Assembly: GCA_016184115.1 (NCBI GenBank)
Contig: JACPDH010000087.1
Span: 1 to 64,000 of the forward strand
Source of the DNA: Acidobacteriota bacterium
Lineage (GTDB): Bacteria > Acidobacteriota > Thermoanaerobaculia > Gp7-AA8
Direction: 5' to 3'
Length of the DNA stretch: 64,000 nucleotides
Shown: positions 1 through 9,087 of the stretch, in pieces
Numbering within the stretch: position 1 is the stretch's first letter
How the letters are laid out: every line of letters begins with the position of its first letter
The notes under the pieces: model-generated
The model's input: only the letters and a program-made list of their open reading frames with translations
Database searches by the model: none
Told to the model about the DNA's origin: nothing
Position numbers and translations under genes: made by a program

Positions 1-2
1 CG

Positions 3-1406
3 ATCTTCTCGACGATCATCGTCCTCATGACCCTCGTGATGACGATCCTCTTCGCCGGTTTCGCGGTTCTCCACCTCACGACCGCGGCGAAGACGCAGAG
101 ACGCGACCACGAGCAGTACGTCACGACGACGATGCACTTCATCAACTCGGAGCTGGAGAAGCACCTTCAGGCGGGTGAAGTCGAGAGCGTCGGGTTCGCG
201 GAGATCGACGAGGTCGTTCGCCGGGAGAATGCGTCGCGGCACTTTGGCCGCTTGATCGTGGTCGTTGCGGACGAGCGTGGGAAGGTACTTCTCGCCACCG
301 ACCGAGCGCGCGAGCTGCTGGCCGCGAATCCTCCATATCCGCAATTCTCCGGATCGTCCGGTCCTGCGAAGATCGTGTACTGGTCATCTCCAGCGAAAGT
401 GCACTACGTCCTCTCGAGGTTCGAAGTTCGAGGGTCCGCTGGTCAGGTCAGGCTCCTCCGGATCGCTCTCGACTGGTCCGACACGCAGCGCCGCGTCGCA
501 TCGATTCGCCGCCAGTCGCTTGCCGCCGTCCTTTCCGGCACGATTCTGGCGGCAATCGCAGCCGCGCTCGTAACGCGGCATGCGTTACGTCCGCTATCGA
601 TGTTCCGCGATGCGACTGAGAGTATTCGCAGTGGATCGTTTGATACGCGATTCGACCGCGAACACCTTCCCGTGGAGCTCGTAACGCTCGCCGACTCAAT
701 GCGGGGAATGCAAGCGCAGCTCAAAGAGTCATTCGAGCGCCTCTCGCAGTTCGCCGCCGAGCTGGCACATGAGCTTCGCACGCCGGTGAATAACCTCATG
801 GGAGAAGCTGAAGTCGTTCTGGCGCGGCCAAGATCGAGCGAGGAGTACCAGGACGCCCTCGCATCCAATCTCGAGGAGATGGCAAGGCTGTCTCGAATGA
901 TCGATCGCCTTCTGTTTCTGGCGCACGCATCCCGCGGCTCGGCGAGCGTCGCGATGGAGCCGCTTGACCTTGCCATCGAAGTCGACAGGGTCATCGAGTA
1001 TCACCAGGCGGAAGCGGATGACGCGGGAGTGAAGATTTCGAGAACGGGCGGCGGTGAGATCAGCGGCGATCGGACGCTTTTTCGGCGAGCGCTCAGCAAC
1101 CTCCTGTCGAACGCTGTGTCCGCTTCGACGCACGGGGGTCGCATAGGTGTGTCGATCCGCGCGACGAACGCGACGACGATCGTCGACGTGACGGACGAGG
1201 GTATCGGCATTGCAGACGACGAGCTTCCCCGCGTGTTCGAACGCTTCTACCGGTCGCAGGCTGCGCGCCAGCGCCGTCCCGAGGGGAGCGGACTCGGCCT
1301 CGCGGTCGTGAAGTCGATCGTGGAACTGCACGGCGGCACGGTGTCAGTCGCGAGCCACGTGGGTAAGGGAACGACGATGACGATGACCTTCCCTTCGATC
1401 GGTTGA
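3..1406 (+). CDS. Sensor histidine kinase, heavy-metal (CusS/CopS-like) type, 5' end outside window
   Basis: This is an inner-membrane two-component sensor. The frame is open to the left edge, so the true start lies outside; an internal ATG sits at base 27. Counting from that ATG: membrane segment about 1-20, periplasmic loop about 25-160, second membrane segment about 164-182, HAMP linker, then the dimerisation helix with phosphoacceptor His248 in AELAHELRTP. The ATPase part has the N box (SNLLSNAV), G1 (DEGIGIADDELP) and G2 (GSGLGLAVV). Overall size and order match CusS/CopS/PcoS kinases. The partner response regulator is presumably just upstream. The next gene is a phosphoethanolamine transferase, so the pair may sense metal or cationic-peptide stress at the envelope; the ligand is inference. 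Confidence 0.9.
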   Translation: MFSTIIVLMTLVMTILFAGFAVLHLTTAAKTQRRDHEQYVTTTMHFINSELEKHLQAGEVESVGFAEIDEVVRRENASRHFGRLIVVVADERGKVLLATDRARELLAANPPYPQFSGSSGPAKIVYWSSPAKVHYVLSRFEVRGSAGQVRLLRIALDWSDTQRRVASIRRQSLAAVLSGTILAAIAAALVTRHALRPLSMFRDATESIRSGSFDTRFDREHLPVELVTLADSMRGMQAQLKESFERLSQFAAELAHELRTPVNNLMGEAEVVLARPRSSEEYQDALASNLEEMARLSRMIDRLLFLAHASRGSASVAMEPLDLAIEVDRVIEYHQAEADDAGVKISRTGGGEISGDRTLFRRALSNLLSNAVSASTHGGRIGVSIRATNATTIVDVTDEGIGIADDELPRVFERFYRSQAARQRRPEGSGLGLAVVKSIVELHGGTVSVASHVGKGTTMTMTFPSIG

Positions 1407-1565
1407 TTCTCTCATCGGATGATCTCGATGACAGATCGGTAATCCTCCGGTCATCGATCCAACACTCGTCGAAACCTAGTCTTGGCGAGGTCAAGCGCGC
1501 GGACGCCGACGGCGATCAGATCGGCGCGCTGCCTTCGCAAGCCAATGACGGAGAGCCGATCACCC

Positions 1566-3290
1566 ATGCCGGACGTGCCGGCGCGCAGCCTAACGCTGCC
1601 CCGGATTCGAATCTCGCCCGAAACACTCGTCGCGGTGGCGACCGTCTATTTCGCGCTCGCCTGCAACTCGCGCTTCTGGAGTCGCTTCGCGGCCTCGAGC
1701 GGCTCGGGCGGCACGCGCACGGCGATCGCGGTTTTCGCGGCCTTAGTCCTCGTCGCAGGGATTCATGCGCTACTTCTCCTACCATTCAGTTCGCGCCACC
1801 TGCTCAAGCCGGCGCTCGCCGTTCTGTTTGCCGCGAATGCCGTCGCGATCCATTCCATCGAGACGTTCGGCGTGTACGTCGATGCGTCGATGATCCGTAA
1901 CGTACTCCAGACTGACGCGGCCGAGGCGACGGAGCTCGTCAGCTGGGGCCTTGCGCGCTACCTCTTGCTCTATGCGATTGTCCCAGGCGTCGTTCTGCTT
2001 CGGATCGAGCTGGTCAGCGCTCCACTCCCTCGAGCAGTGAGACGGCGTGCGCTGTTTCTCGCCTGCGCCGTCGCGGCTCTTGGAGTCGCGGGATTGATCT
2101 CGTTCAAGGAGATGAGCTCGTTCTTTCGGAACGACCGCGAGGCCCGCTATCTGATCACTCCCGGGAATTACGTGGTGTCGCTCGTGAGCGTCGGACTCGC
2201 GGAGGGTCGCGCGGCCGCGAACGAGCGTACGCCGATCGGAACGGATGCCTCGCTTGGCTCCACCTGGCGCTCGGGTGAGCGCCCTATGCTCCTCGTGCTC
2301 GTCGTTGGCGAGACGGCGCGCGCGGAGAGCTTCTCGCTCAACGGGTACGGGAGGGAGACGAACCCACGGCTTCGCGCCGTTCCCGGGCTCATCAATTTCT
2401 CCGATGTTTCGGCCTGCGGCACGAGTACCGCGGTCTCCTTGCCATGCATGTTCTCGCCGTTCGGGCGAACCAGCCCGAAGGCGAAGAGGGCCCGCGAGTT
2501 CGAGTCGTTGCTCGATGTCGTCAGGCGAGCGGGTCTCGAGGTGACGTGGCTCGACAACAACTCGGGATGCAAGGGCGTTTGTGACGGCGTCGAATCCGCA
2601 ATCGTCGGCCGGGGCGACTGGGCGCCGTCATGCTCGACGGACGAGTGCTTCGACGAGGTGCTGCTCGCCGGGGTCGACGCGAAAATCGGGTCGGGACGCA
2701 GCGCTCTGCTCGTACTTCATCAGAAGGGGAGCCACGGTCCCGCCTATTACCGCAGGTATCCCTCGGCATTCGAGCGATTCACTCCGAGCTGCCGATCGGA
2801 CGATTTCGCAGATTGCACGCGCGACGAGATCCGCAACGCTTACGACAATTCGATCCTTTACACCGATCACGTTCTCGCGGAGGTGATCGAAAGGCTCGAC
2901 GCGGCATCTGGTGGCGTCGACACGGCGATGCTCTACGTTTCTGACCACGGAGAGTCACTCGGAGAGAATGGGATCTACTTGCACGGGCTGCCGTACTCGA
3001 TGGCGCCGAGCGCGCAGACAAGGGTCCCGATGATCTTCTGGGCCTCGCCGCAGTTTGCCGCGCGGCTTCCGATGAGACTGGGCGAGCTTGCACGCGCGGC
3101 CTCGAGCCGCCACCACTCACACGACAACCTCTTTCACTCGGTGCTTGGCGCACTCGACGTCCGAACCGAGATCTACGACGCCCGTCTGGACGTGTTCGCC
3201 ACGGGTCAACACTCCGTGGAGCCGGGTACAAGTCTCGCCTCGGCGGCAAGGCATCCCGACGACGGCGGCATAACGACCAACGCACGGTGA
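1566..3290 (+). CDS. Phosphoethanolamine--lipid A transferase (EptA/MCR-like)
   Basis: This is an inner-membrane sulfatase-fold enzyme that moves phosphoethanolamine from phosphatidylethanolamine to lipid A in the periplasm. The N-terminal third holds about five membrane segments. The catalytic part shows the first metal site in VVGETARAESFSLNGYGR, the nucleophile Thr in ACGTSTAVSLPCMFS, a His site in HQKGSHGPAYY and the second metal site in VSDHGESLGENGIYLHG. Paired cysteines (GCKGVC, CSTDEC, SCRSDDFADC) match the family's disulfides. Start choice: ATG 1566 has a GGAGAG about 10 bases upstream; ATG 1545 is in frame but has no ribosome site. It lies 159 bases after the kinase gene and is probably controlled by it. 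The product would lower surface charge and raise polymyxin and metal tolerance. Confidence 0.88.
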   Translation: MPDVPARSLTLPRIRISPETLVAVATVYFALACNSRFWSRFAASSGSGGTRTAIAVFAALVLVAGIHALLLLPFSSRHLLKPALAVLFAANAVAIHSIETFGVYVDASMIRNVLQTDAAEATELVSWGLARYLLLYAIVPGVVLLRIELVSAPLPRAVRRRALFLACAVAALGVAGLISFKEMSSFFRNDREARYLITPGNYVVSLVSVGLAEGRAAANERTPIGTDASLGSTWRSGERPMLLVLVVGETARAESFSLNGYGRETNPRLRAVPGLINFSDVSACGTSTAVSLPCMFSPFGRTSPKAKRAREFESLLDVVRRAGLEVTWLDNNSGCKGVCDGVESAIVGRGDWAPSCSTDECFDEVLLAGVDAKIGSGRSALLVLHQKGSHGPAYYRRYPSAFERFTPSCRSDDFADCTRDEIRNAYDNSILYTDHVLAEVIERLDAASGGVDTAMLYVSDHGESLGENGIYLHGLPYSMAPSAQTRVPMIFWASPQFAARLPMRLGELARAASSRHHSHDNLFHSVLGALDVRTEIYDARLDVFATGQHSVEPGTSLASAARHPDDGGITTNAR

Positions 3291-3321
3291 GGGGAATCTC
3301 CCGCTCGGCGGGAACGCAACC

Positions 3322-3939
3322 ATGACCACACTCAAGGCATTGGAGATCTGGACGGCACAGTCAGTCTGTGACGTCGGCATTCTGTTGTCATTCGTCTCGC
3401 TCTTGCTGCACCTTGGCCGCCCGTACTTCGAGCGGATTCTCGGACGGCTCACGCTGCGCGTCGCGGCCGACCTCTGGTGGCTCGCGTATGTTGTGCTGCG
3501 CGACGGAACGCTCCTGGTCGCCGCGCTGTGCGGGCTCTGGTGTCTCAATCTCGATCTGATGGCCGATATCAAGATCGCATTGCCGTTCGTGCCGCTCGCG
3601 ACGGTCGCGTTGGTGATTGCGCTCGCGCTCAAAGTCTTCGGAAACGCCGAGGATCTCAATCGACGTTACCGCGGCGTGGTGCTCTGGGTTGCGCTGGCCG
3701 CCTTCCTCAACATGATCGGTTACGTCTTCGTGATGGAGGCGCCCGGGCCTGAGTACGCGGTGGCGAGGCAGCCTTTCTGGCAGGCGATGCGGGCGCTCCG
3801 CTCGAATGCGAATCCCGACCTCGCCGTTGCGACGTTCTACGTCACGCTGCTGCTGATCGGTGGCGTGACGGTCTTCGCGATCGTTCGCAGTTTCGGTCTG
3901 CTCCGTGCGATCCCCAGCGCGGAACGCGACGATGTTTAG
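3322..3939 (+). CDS. Integral membrane protein of unknown family, paired with ferredoxin
   Basis: I do not recognise the family. The 205-residue product has about five hydrophobic spans (roughly 16-30, 56-76, 83-102, 117-136 and 175-197), short loops and one membrane-buried His (LLLHLGRPYF). Its last bases overlap the start of the ferredoxin gene, so the two are translationally coupled. The position directly upstream of ferredoxin and multiheme cytochrome genes suggests an inner-membrane anchor or quinone-interacting module that hands electrons to the ferredoxin or the periplasm. That role is inference: no heme-binding His pairs like those of NrfD or cytochrome b561 are visible. Confidence 0.7.
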   Translation: MTTLKALEIWTAQSVCDVGILLSFVSLLLHLGRPYFERILGRLTLRVAADLWWLAYVVLRDGTLLVAALCGLWCLNLDLMADIKIALPFVPLATVALVIALALKVFGNAEDLNRRYRGVVLWVALAAFLNMIGYVFVMEAPGPEYAVARQPFWQAMRALRSNANPDLAVATFYVTLLLIGGVTVFAIVRSFGLLRAIPSAERDDV

Positions 3940-4189
3940 AATCGTCCTTCAGGCGAAGGTCTGCGTTTCGTGCGGCATCTGTGTCGACGTTTGCCGGCCG
4001 GTCGCGCTCGGCCTGCGGACGTTCAGGAACAACGGAGTCGAAGGCGCGCGGCTCAGCGCGTCTCTTCCGGTGGCGGAAATGGGGACGTTTCCCTACATGC
4101 GCGATGCGGCGCGATGTGACGGTTGCATGCTCTGCGTGAACGAGTGCCCCGTCGAGGCGCTCTCCATGACTTCGATCGCCCCGATGTGA
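3932..4189 (+). CDS. Small 2x[4Fe-4S] ferredoxin
   Basis: This 85-residue protein carries two four-cysteine cluster motifs, CVSCGICVDVCRP near residue 11 and CDGCMLCVNECP near residue 65, both ending in the Cys-Pro typical of bacterial [4Fe-4S] ferredoxins. No signal peptide is visible, so it should be cytoplasmic or on the inner face of the membrane. The ATG at 3932 lies inside the last codons of the membrane-protein gene (overlap of 8 bases), which explains why it needs no strong ribosome site of its own. The longer in-frame start at 3905 would lie deeper in that gene and adds an unconserved-looking leader. It probably works with the upstream membrane protein as an electron carrier. Confidence 0.85.
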   Translation: MFRIVLQAKVCVSCGICVDVCRPVALGLRTFRNNGVEGARLSASLPVAEMGTFPYMRDAARCDGCMLCVNECPVEALSMTSIAPM

Positions 4190-4475
4190 AGGCGGCCGCT
4201 CGTCGACCCTCGCGTCTGATGTCATCGCGAGGAGAGCGGTAAGGCGCCGGACGATCAGTGCAAGATTACCGAATGGTAATGAAGCGCTCCGCTCTGCGTG
4301 CCGCTGGACAGGTCGATCACGTGAGGCGGTGTTCGCGAACACGTTTGCGCTGCCTGTCAGTCACCTCGAGGCAGGCGCGGAGTCACCGCTGGTACCTCGA
4401 AGCTCGTCTACGATTTTCGACATTCGGAGCGAGCCTAACATGGGACGCTCCGACTCAGTCGAAGGAGGAACAACA
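4190..4475 (+). other. Intergenic region upstream of the cytochrome operon
   Basis: There are 286 bases without a convincing gene. It probably holds the promoter of the cytochrome cluster, but I see no clear -35/-10 pair. An in-frame extension of the cytochrome reading frame back to an ATG at 4329 exists, but it lacks a signal peptide at its N-terminus and a ribosome site, so I treat it as noncoding. Confidence 0.5.
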
Positions 4476-6254
4476 GTGGACAGAAAGCGACTCGTGCTCG
4501 CGTCGAGCATTCTCGCCATCGTCGTCAGCGTGCCGGCAATTGCCCGCCCTCGTCCCGTTACAAAGGCGCCTCGCGCCGAACAGGCCGAGCGACTCAAACA
4601 GACTCTCATCTCCGCATATGGTATGGAGGCGGCGACTGAGCCCACGTACATCGGCTCCGAGTTCTGCCTCGCCTGTCACACCAGCTACGCGACGTGGCGG
4701 GATGGCCTCCACGCGACGATGCACGCCGACCTTCCGGACGATGCCGGTTCGATGAATCCCGCGAACGGCATCATCTTCGATGCCAACGGCAACGGAGTCG
4801 ACGACTTCAAGGACGGGCTCGACTTCAATGCGATCTCCTCTCCGTTCGATGCCTACAAGCCCAATGCGCCCATTCTGAAGTACGTGGCGGGCGAAGCGTA
4901 CCCGTACCGAGTCACGATCGGCACGGTCACCTACAAGATGTTGATGAAGGAAGGGGGCTTCTTTCAGCAGCGTCTCATCACGCGGATTCCGGTCACCGAC
5001 GGAGCCGCCGATGGTCTCAGCCGCAGCTATTACATGCTGCCATTCGCGTATTCTCCGAAGTTGAAGAAGTACGCGACCTACAACCCGGACAAGTGGTGGG
5101 ACTCGACCGGTGCGCCCAAAGTCGTTGCGGGAATGACGGCGGCGCAGGTCATCGGCATCGGCCGCTCGTGGACCAAGGCGTGCGTTGGCTGCCACGTCAC
5201 GGGCTATAGCGTACAGAAGACCGCGAATGGCGACTGGGCCGCCGACGCTCCGCCCGCCGCACTATACAACTCGGGGGACCGGCACTACGTCGATCTCGAT
5301 CTCGATGGCAACCGCGAATTCGCAGGCGTCGGCTGTGAGTCGTGCCACGGCCCAGGTTCACAGCACGTTCTCGGCGGACCGAATCCGTCGAAGATCCTCA
5401 ACCCGAAGAACCTCCCGCGCGAGCAGCAGGTCTGGCTCTGCGCGCAGTGCCACACGCGCGGGAAGTCTGTTCCCGCAGGCGAGCACGATTACGCATACAA
5501 CGAGAGCGCCAACCACGGTTACCGCATCGGCGACAACGTGTGGGACTACTACCACGATGAGGCCGGCCTCTGGCCCGATGGAAAAACACCGAGCAAGGGT
5601 GAGCAGCAGTATCAGGCGCACGAGGACAGCAAGCACTTCACGAACGGATTCCACCTCGTGCTCTGCAGTGAGTGCCACGATCCGCACAGCGGCGCGCGCG
5701 GCATGCCGGTCACATCGGTGCTCAGCGAAGGCGTGCAGATCTCCACGAGTTTCGCTGACAACACGCTATGTCTTTCCTGCCACGCCACGCACGGTCCGTT
5801 CGAGTCGCTGACGAAGAGCGAGATCGCTGACGTGGCGACGAATCGCGACAAGATCAGCCGCGTCGTCAGCGCGCATACGAACCACCCCTACGCTCCGGAG
5901 CGAATGCTTGGCATGTCGCGCTGCACGACGTGCCACATGCCCCGCACCGCGAAGCGTGACTGGGAGTACGACGAGACTTCGCACACGATGGAAGCGATCA
6001 GTCCGCAGAAGACGATGCTCTATCAGGACAAGGGCGGCATGCCTTCGTCGTGTGCAGGTAGCTGCCACTCGATCAAAGCAAACGTCTACGAGCTGGGCAC
6101 CGACCCCACCTTCAAGAAGTGGGACGAGGCCTGGGACAAATCAAACGCGTCGATGCTCCTCAAGTACTTCGGTCCCGGTGGCATCTGGTGGGACAGCGAC
6201 GTGACCAAGAGCGGCAATACGACGGCTGCTGCGAAAGAGGGACGCGAAGACTAG
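4476..6254 (+). CDS. Periplasmic or secreted octaheme c-type cytochrome
   Basis: The start is GTG 4476, behind a strong AAGGAGG at 7-8 bases; this places a Sec signal peptide (about residues 1-24, SSILAIVVSVPAIARP) at the N-terminus. The mature protein has seven CXXCH heme sites (CLACH at 64-68, CVGCH, CESCH, CAQCH, CSECH, CLSCH, CTTCH) and one expanded site, CAGSCH, near the C-terminus, giving eight possible hemes. The opening sequence (YIGSEFCLACHTSY) resembles cytochrome-c554-type multihemes. Two acidic loops (DANGNGVDD and DLDLDGN) look like calcium sites. It precedes an MtrB-like porin and a decaheme protein, so it may be the outer partner or a terminal reductase of that conduit. No lipobox is seen, unlike MtrC. 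Family assignment beyond multiheme cytochrome c is uncertain. Confidence 0.88.
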   Translation: MDRKRLVLASSILAIVVSVPAIARPRPVTKAPRAEQAERLKQTLISAYGMEAATEPTYIGSEFCLACHTSYATWRDGLHATMHADLPDDAGSMNPANGIIFDANGNGVDDFKDGLDFNAISSPFDAYKPNAPILKYVAGEAYPYRVTIGTVTYKMLMKEGGFFQQRLITRIPVTDGAADGLSRSYYMLPFAYSPKLKKYATYNPDKWWDSTGAPKVVAGMTAAQVIGIGRSWTKACVGCHVTGYSVQKTANGDWAADAPPAALYNSGDRHYVDLDLDGNREFAGVGCESCHGPGSQHVLGGPNPSKILNPKNLPREQQVWLCAQCHTRGKSVPAGEHDYAYNESANHGYRIGDNVWDYYHDEAGLWPDGKTPSKGEQQYQAHEDSKHFTNGFHLVLCSECHDPHSGARGMPVTSVLSEGVQISTSFADNTLCLSCHATHGPFESLTKSEIADVATNRDKISRVVSAHTNHPYAPERMLGMSRCTTCHMPRTAKRDWEYDETSHTMEAISPQKTMLYQDKGGMPSSCAGSCHSIKANVYELGTDPTFKKWDEAWDKSNASMLLKYFGPGGIWWDSDVTKSGNTTAAAKEGRED

Positions 6255-6338
6255 ACGCTGCTATGGCGGCGAAATTCCGGGAGGGTGGGCGCGACCGCGC
6301 CCACTCTCCGGAGCTCTCTATGAGAGGAGAAGGCGATC

Positions 6339-8171
6339 GTGTCCATTCGCAACGTTCGATTCCTCGGCCTAACCATCGCGACGATTCTGTTGATCACCGG
6401 TTCCGTCGCCGCGGGTGACTGGACCGGATCGGTCGGATTCTCGCTTACCGGTCAGTCCGAAAGCGGAAATCCTGAAAGCTTCGCCACGCAGTCGGACCTG
6501 CAGGATGGCGCTTCGATCGAGAGTCTCTCGCTGACGAATGGCGAGATCCGATTGAACGCCTCCGGCTTCGCCGCGCAACCTGCGGGGAGCGTGGAGCTGA
6601 TCGTTCGTCCGCAATCACCATGGCGATTCGACCTGCGTCACGACACGCGGCGCTCGCTTTTCGCGCTGACTGCGAGCGATTCACCACAACGACGGGACGA
6701 CTGGTCGATCGATCGCTGGACGGCCAGCGGTTCGTACGACGGGCTCCGGCTCGCGAGGCTCGGTTTGTCGCTGCGCCGCGTCGACCGGCGCGGTGAGATC
6801 ACGCAGCCGTTCTTCGGTCTGAACGAGCAGTATCTGCTCTCCCGCGATGTCGATGACACGACCGACGAGGCGACGTTGTCCGTCGAGACGAAGACTCTTC
6901 CCGCGCGCATCATCTTCGAGCAGTCGTTCACGCGCTATGTGCGGCGCGACCGTCGGAGCCCCGCCGGCGCGAATGCGATCGGCGGCGTCGACCCCGATCT
7001 CCTCGCCGCCGCGTCGAGCACCCGCGACGACGAGTCGCTGTTCCCGACGTCGCGTCTCATCACGACCTGGGCGACCGAGCGAGTGCAGGTTGCAGGCACG
7101 GCGACCTGGTCTCCTGCGCAGCTCGACGGTAGCGGCGTCACCTCCTCGACATTCGCAATCGACGGAGGTTCGCGCGGCACTGTCGAGCTCATCGACGACG
7201 CCGTTTCCAAGGCGGACCGCGAGCTCTTCGGCGCCGATCTGCGCTTCGCCTGGCGCGTCGCGCCAATGGCGCTCGTTCGTGTCGATGCGAGCACGAGCGA
7301 CACGTCGACCGACGCTTCCCTAACAGGAGAGAGAATCCTCAGGATGCTGAGCCCCGAGGGGTCGCTAAATGAGGTTCGCGCACCGATCGACGAAGCGACG
7401 ATATTCGATCTCAGCGAGAGTCGTCTGCGCGTCGAAGTGGAGACCGGGCGCGATCGCTGGACGACGTGGGGCGGGGGCTTCCTTGCCGAGCGCGACACGA
7501 AATGGACGCTTCCCGGCGAGCCGTCTGCGCCGAGCCGTAACAGCCGTTCGACTGCCGGAGCCATTCTCGGAGGGCGGTATCAGTCCACGGCGCTGATGGT
7601 GTCGGCGGAGCTCGAGCATGGCACGTTCGAACATGAGCTTTTCCGCACCGATCCCCGCACGGTCGACCGCCTCACAGTCCGAGGTCGCAGCTCATTGGCT
7701 GGCGGGTGGAGCACGAGCGTGCAGGGGCGGGTCGAGCGCTCCGAAGCGGATGACGGCGATGCGGCTGACCGCGATTCCAGCTCGATCGGCGCGAACCTTG
7801 CGTGGCTCTCTCCCGACGGTCGCCGAGGCCTCGGCCTCGACGTCGACCTGTTGGACGTGCGGACCGAAACGCTGCTCTCCGCCTCGACCTTGCCCTCGAT
7901 CTACGACATCACGGCGTTGAGTACGACCCTGTCCGCGCACGCGTCGTTTGGAAGAATGCGCATCTCGGGGTCCGCATCGCGCACGAAGGACGCGGGCGAC
8001 ACGTGGCCGCTCGAAGCATGGAACGCGCGCGCGCGCATCGGGTACGAGATCCTCCCTAACGCCGAGATCAGCCTGTTCGGAGAGAGCTGGTCGTACGACG
8101 AAACGCGAGCGGACGCAGACGATTATGACGTAAGGCGGTTTGGGGTTTCAATTCTCTGGAGGCTGCGATGA
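6339..8171 (+). CDS. MtrB/PioB-like outer-membrane porin of a porin-cytochrome complex
   Basis: The 610-residue protein starts at GTG 6339, behind GAGAGGAG, with a signal peptide (LGLTIATILLITGSVAAG). The rest alternates short polar and hydrophobic stretches typical of a large beta-barrel, with repeated charged turns (RRDRRSP, DDGDAADRDSS), and ends in an aromatic-rich strand (FGVSILWRLR). In MtrB/PioB families the barrel sheathes a periplasmic decaheme cytochrome so that electrons cross the outer membrane. The N-terminal CXXC of Shewanella MtrB is absent. The stop overlaps the start of the decaheme gene (ATGA), so the barrel and its cytochrome are translated together. The call rests on length, barrel character and this coupling to a decaheme gene; a plain barrel of another family is the main alternative. 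Confidence 0.72.
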   Translation: MSIRNVRFLGLTIATILLITGSVAAGDWTGSVGFSLTGQSESGNPESFATQSDLQDGASIESLSLTNGEIRLNASGFAAQPAGSVELIVRPQSPWRFDLRHDTRRSLFALTASDSPQRRDDWSIDRWTASGSYDGLRLARLGLSLRRVDRRGEITQPFFGLNEQYLLSRDVDDTTDEATLSVETKTLPARIIFEQSFTRYVRRDRRSPAGANAIGGVDPDLLAAASSTRDDESLFPTSRLITTWATERVQVAGTATWSPAQLDGSGVTSSTFAIDGGSRGTVELIDDAVSKADRELFGADLRFAWRVAPMALVRVDASTSDTSTDASLTGERILRMLSPEGSLNEVRAPIDEATIFDLSESRLRVEVETGRDRWTTWGGGFLAERDTKWTLPGEPSAPSRNSRSTAGAILGGRYQSTALMVSAELEHGTFEHELFRTDPRTVDRLTVRGRSSLAGGWSTSVQGRVERSEADDGDAADRDSSSIGANLAWLSPDGRRGLGLDVDLLDVRTETLLSASTLPSIYDITALSTTLSAHASFGRMRISGSASRTKDAGDTWPLEAWNARARIGYEILPNAEISLFGESWSYDETRADADDYDVRRFGVSILWRLR

Positions 8172-8986
8172 TCGCTGGACTGGTGCTGTCTTTCCTGCTC
8201 GCCGGAGGAGAGGCGCCGCTGCCTTTGATGAATGACTGCGCCGGCTGTCACGAAGACCAGGTGGCGCAATTCAGCACCGGACGGCACGGGCGCGCGATGG
8301 CCGCGCGCTCGAGCGAGCTCCTTCAGCAGTCGTGCGCTTCCTGTCACTCCGGAGCCGCGAAGCACCTCGAAGATCCTTCGAGCGACTCGATCGAGCGTAT
8401 CCCAGGCGCGCCGGCGTGTGCGAAGTGTCATTCATCCGCCGAAAGCACGATCCAACTCGGAACCCCCGGTCACGTCCGCAATAAGGTGAGTTGTCTCGAT
8501 TGTCACGCCGGGGGCCACGAAACGAGCGAGCGCGAGTCGCTCCTCCGATCGGACTCACGCGAGTTTTGCAGCGGATGTCATCGACCGGAAGCGGCGCGCT
8601 TCGAGCTCCCGTTCGCGCATCGCGACGAATCACGCGAGCCGATGGACTGCATGAATTGCCATTCGATCCACGGCATCGGAAGGGTGAGCAGGCTTGGAGC
8701 GCTCGATAAGAACGGTGCGTGCGTCGAATGTCACGGAGAGCTCGCGGGGCCGTACGTGTTCGAACATCCGCCGCGCCAGGTCGAGGGGTGCGGCTCCTGC
8801 CACGACGTGCACGGATCACCGAATCCGCGTCAACTGCGCCGGCACAGCGTCGCGCTGCTGTGCGCGGAGTGTCACGGTGACTTACCGCGATCGCACGACG
8901 CCACGTCTGCCCGTTATCGAAACTGCACCGGCTGTCACTCTGCCATCCACGGTTCGAACCGCGACGCGCGCCTCTTCGACCGGTGA
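8168..8986 (+). CDS. Decaheme c-type cytochrome, MtrA/DmsE/PioA-like
   Basis: The 272-residue exported protein has ten CXXCH sites: CAGCH, CASCH, CAKCH, CLDCH, CSGCH, CMNCH, CVECH, CGSCH, CAECH and CTGCH. Ten hemes in about 250 residues is the density seen in MtrA and DmsE, which form a heme wire inserted in the MtrB barrel. The N-terminus is a short signal peptide (MIAGLVLSFLLAGGEA). Its ATG overlaps the porin stop by four bases. Typical family phrases are visible, such as the site just before GGHETSE and the HSIHG and DVHGSPNP segments. It is somewhat shorter than Shewanella MtrA, and no extra reductase domain is seen. Confidence 0.88.
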   Translation: MIAGLVLSFLLAGGEAPLPLMNDCAGCHEDQVAQFSTGRHGRAMAARSSELLQQSCASCHSGAAKHLEDPSSDSIERIPGAPACAKCHSSAESTIQLGTPGHVRNKVSCLDCHAGGHETSERESLLRSDSREFCSGCHRPEAARFELPFAHRDESREPMDCMNCHSIHGIGRVSRLGALDKNGACVECHGELAGPYVFEHPPRQVEGCGSCHDVHGSPNPRQLRRHSVALLCAECHGDLPRSHDATSARYRNCTGCHSAIHGSNRDARLFDR

Positions 8987-8988
8987 GT

Positions 8989-9056
8989 GGTGGGCAGCTG
9001 GGGTCAAGCCTAAACTCGAAACTCGACGGCCAGCGCGCTGGGCGTTAAGCCCAGCG
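8989..9056. repeat. GGTGGGC/GGGGTCA repeat and hairpin after the cytochrome operon
   Basis: Directly after the decaheme stop codon lies a segment starting GGTGGGCAGCTGGGGTCA and continuing with two AAACTCG blocks. It aligns base for base over most of its length with the reverse complement of the 40-base repeats found after the sigma-factor gene at 38.6 kb. A perfect 8-base hairpin follows at 9036-9056 (CGCTGGGC, loop GTTAA, GCCCAGCG). It has no T-run, so it may be a mobile short repeat that doubles as a transcript end. Confidence 0.55.
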
Positions 9057-9087
9057 ACCCTCGGGCTCTGCTCCGCGTACTCACTCG

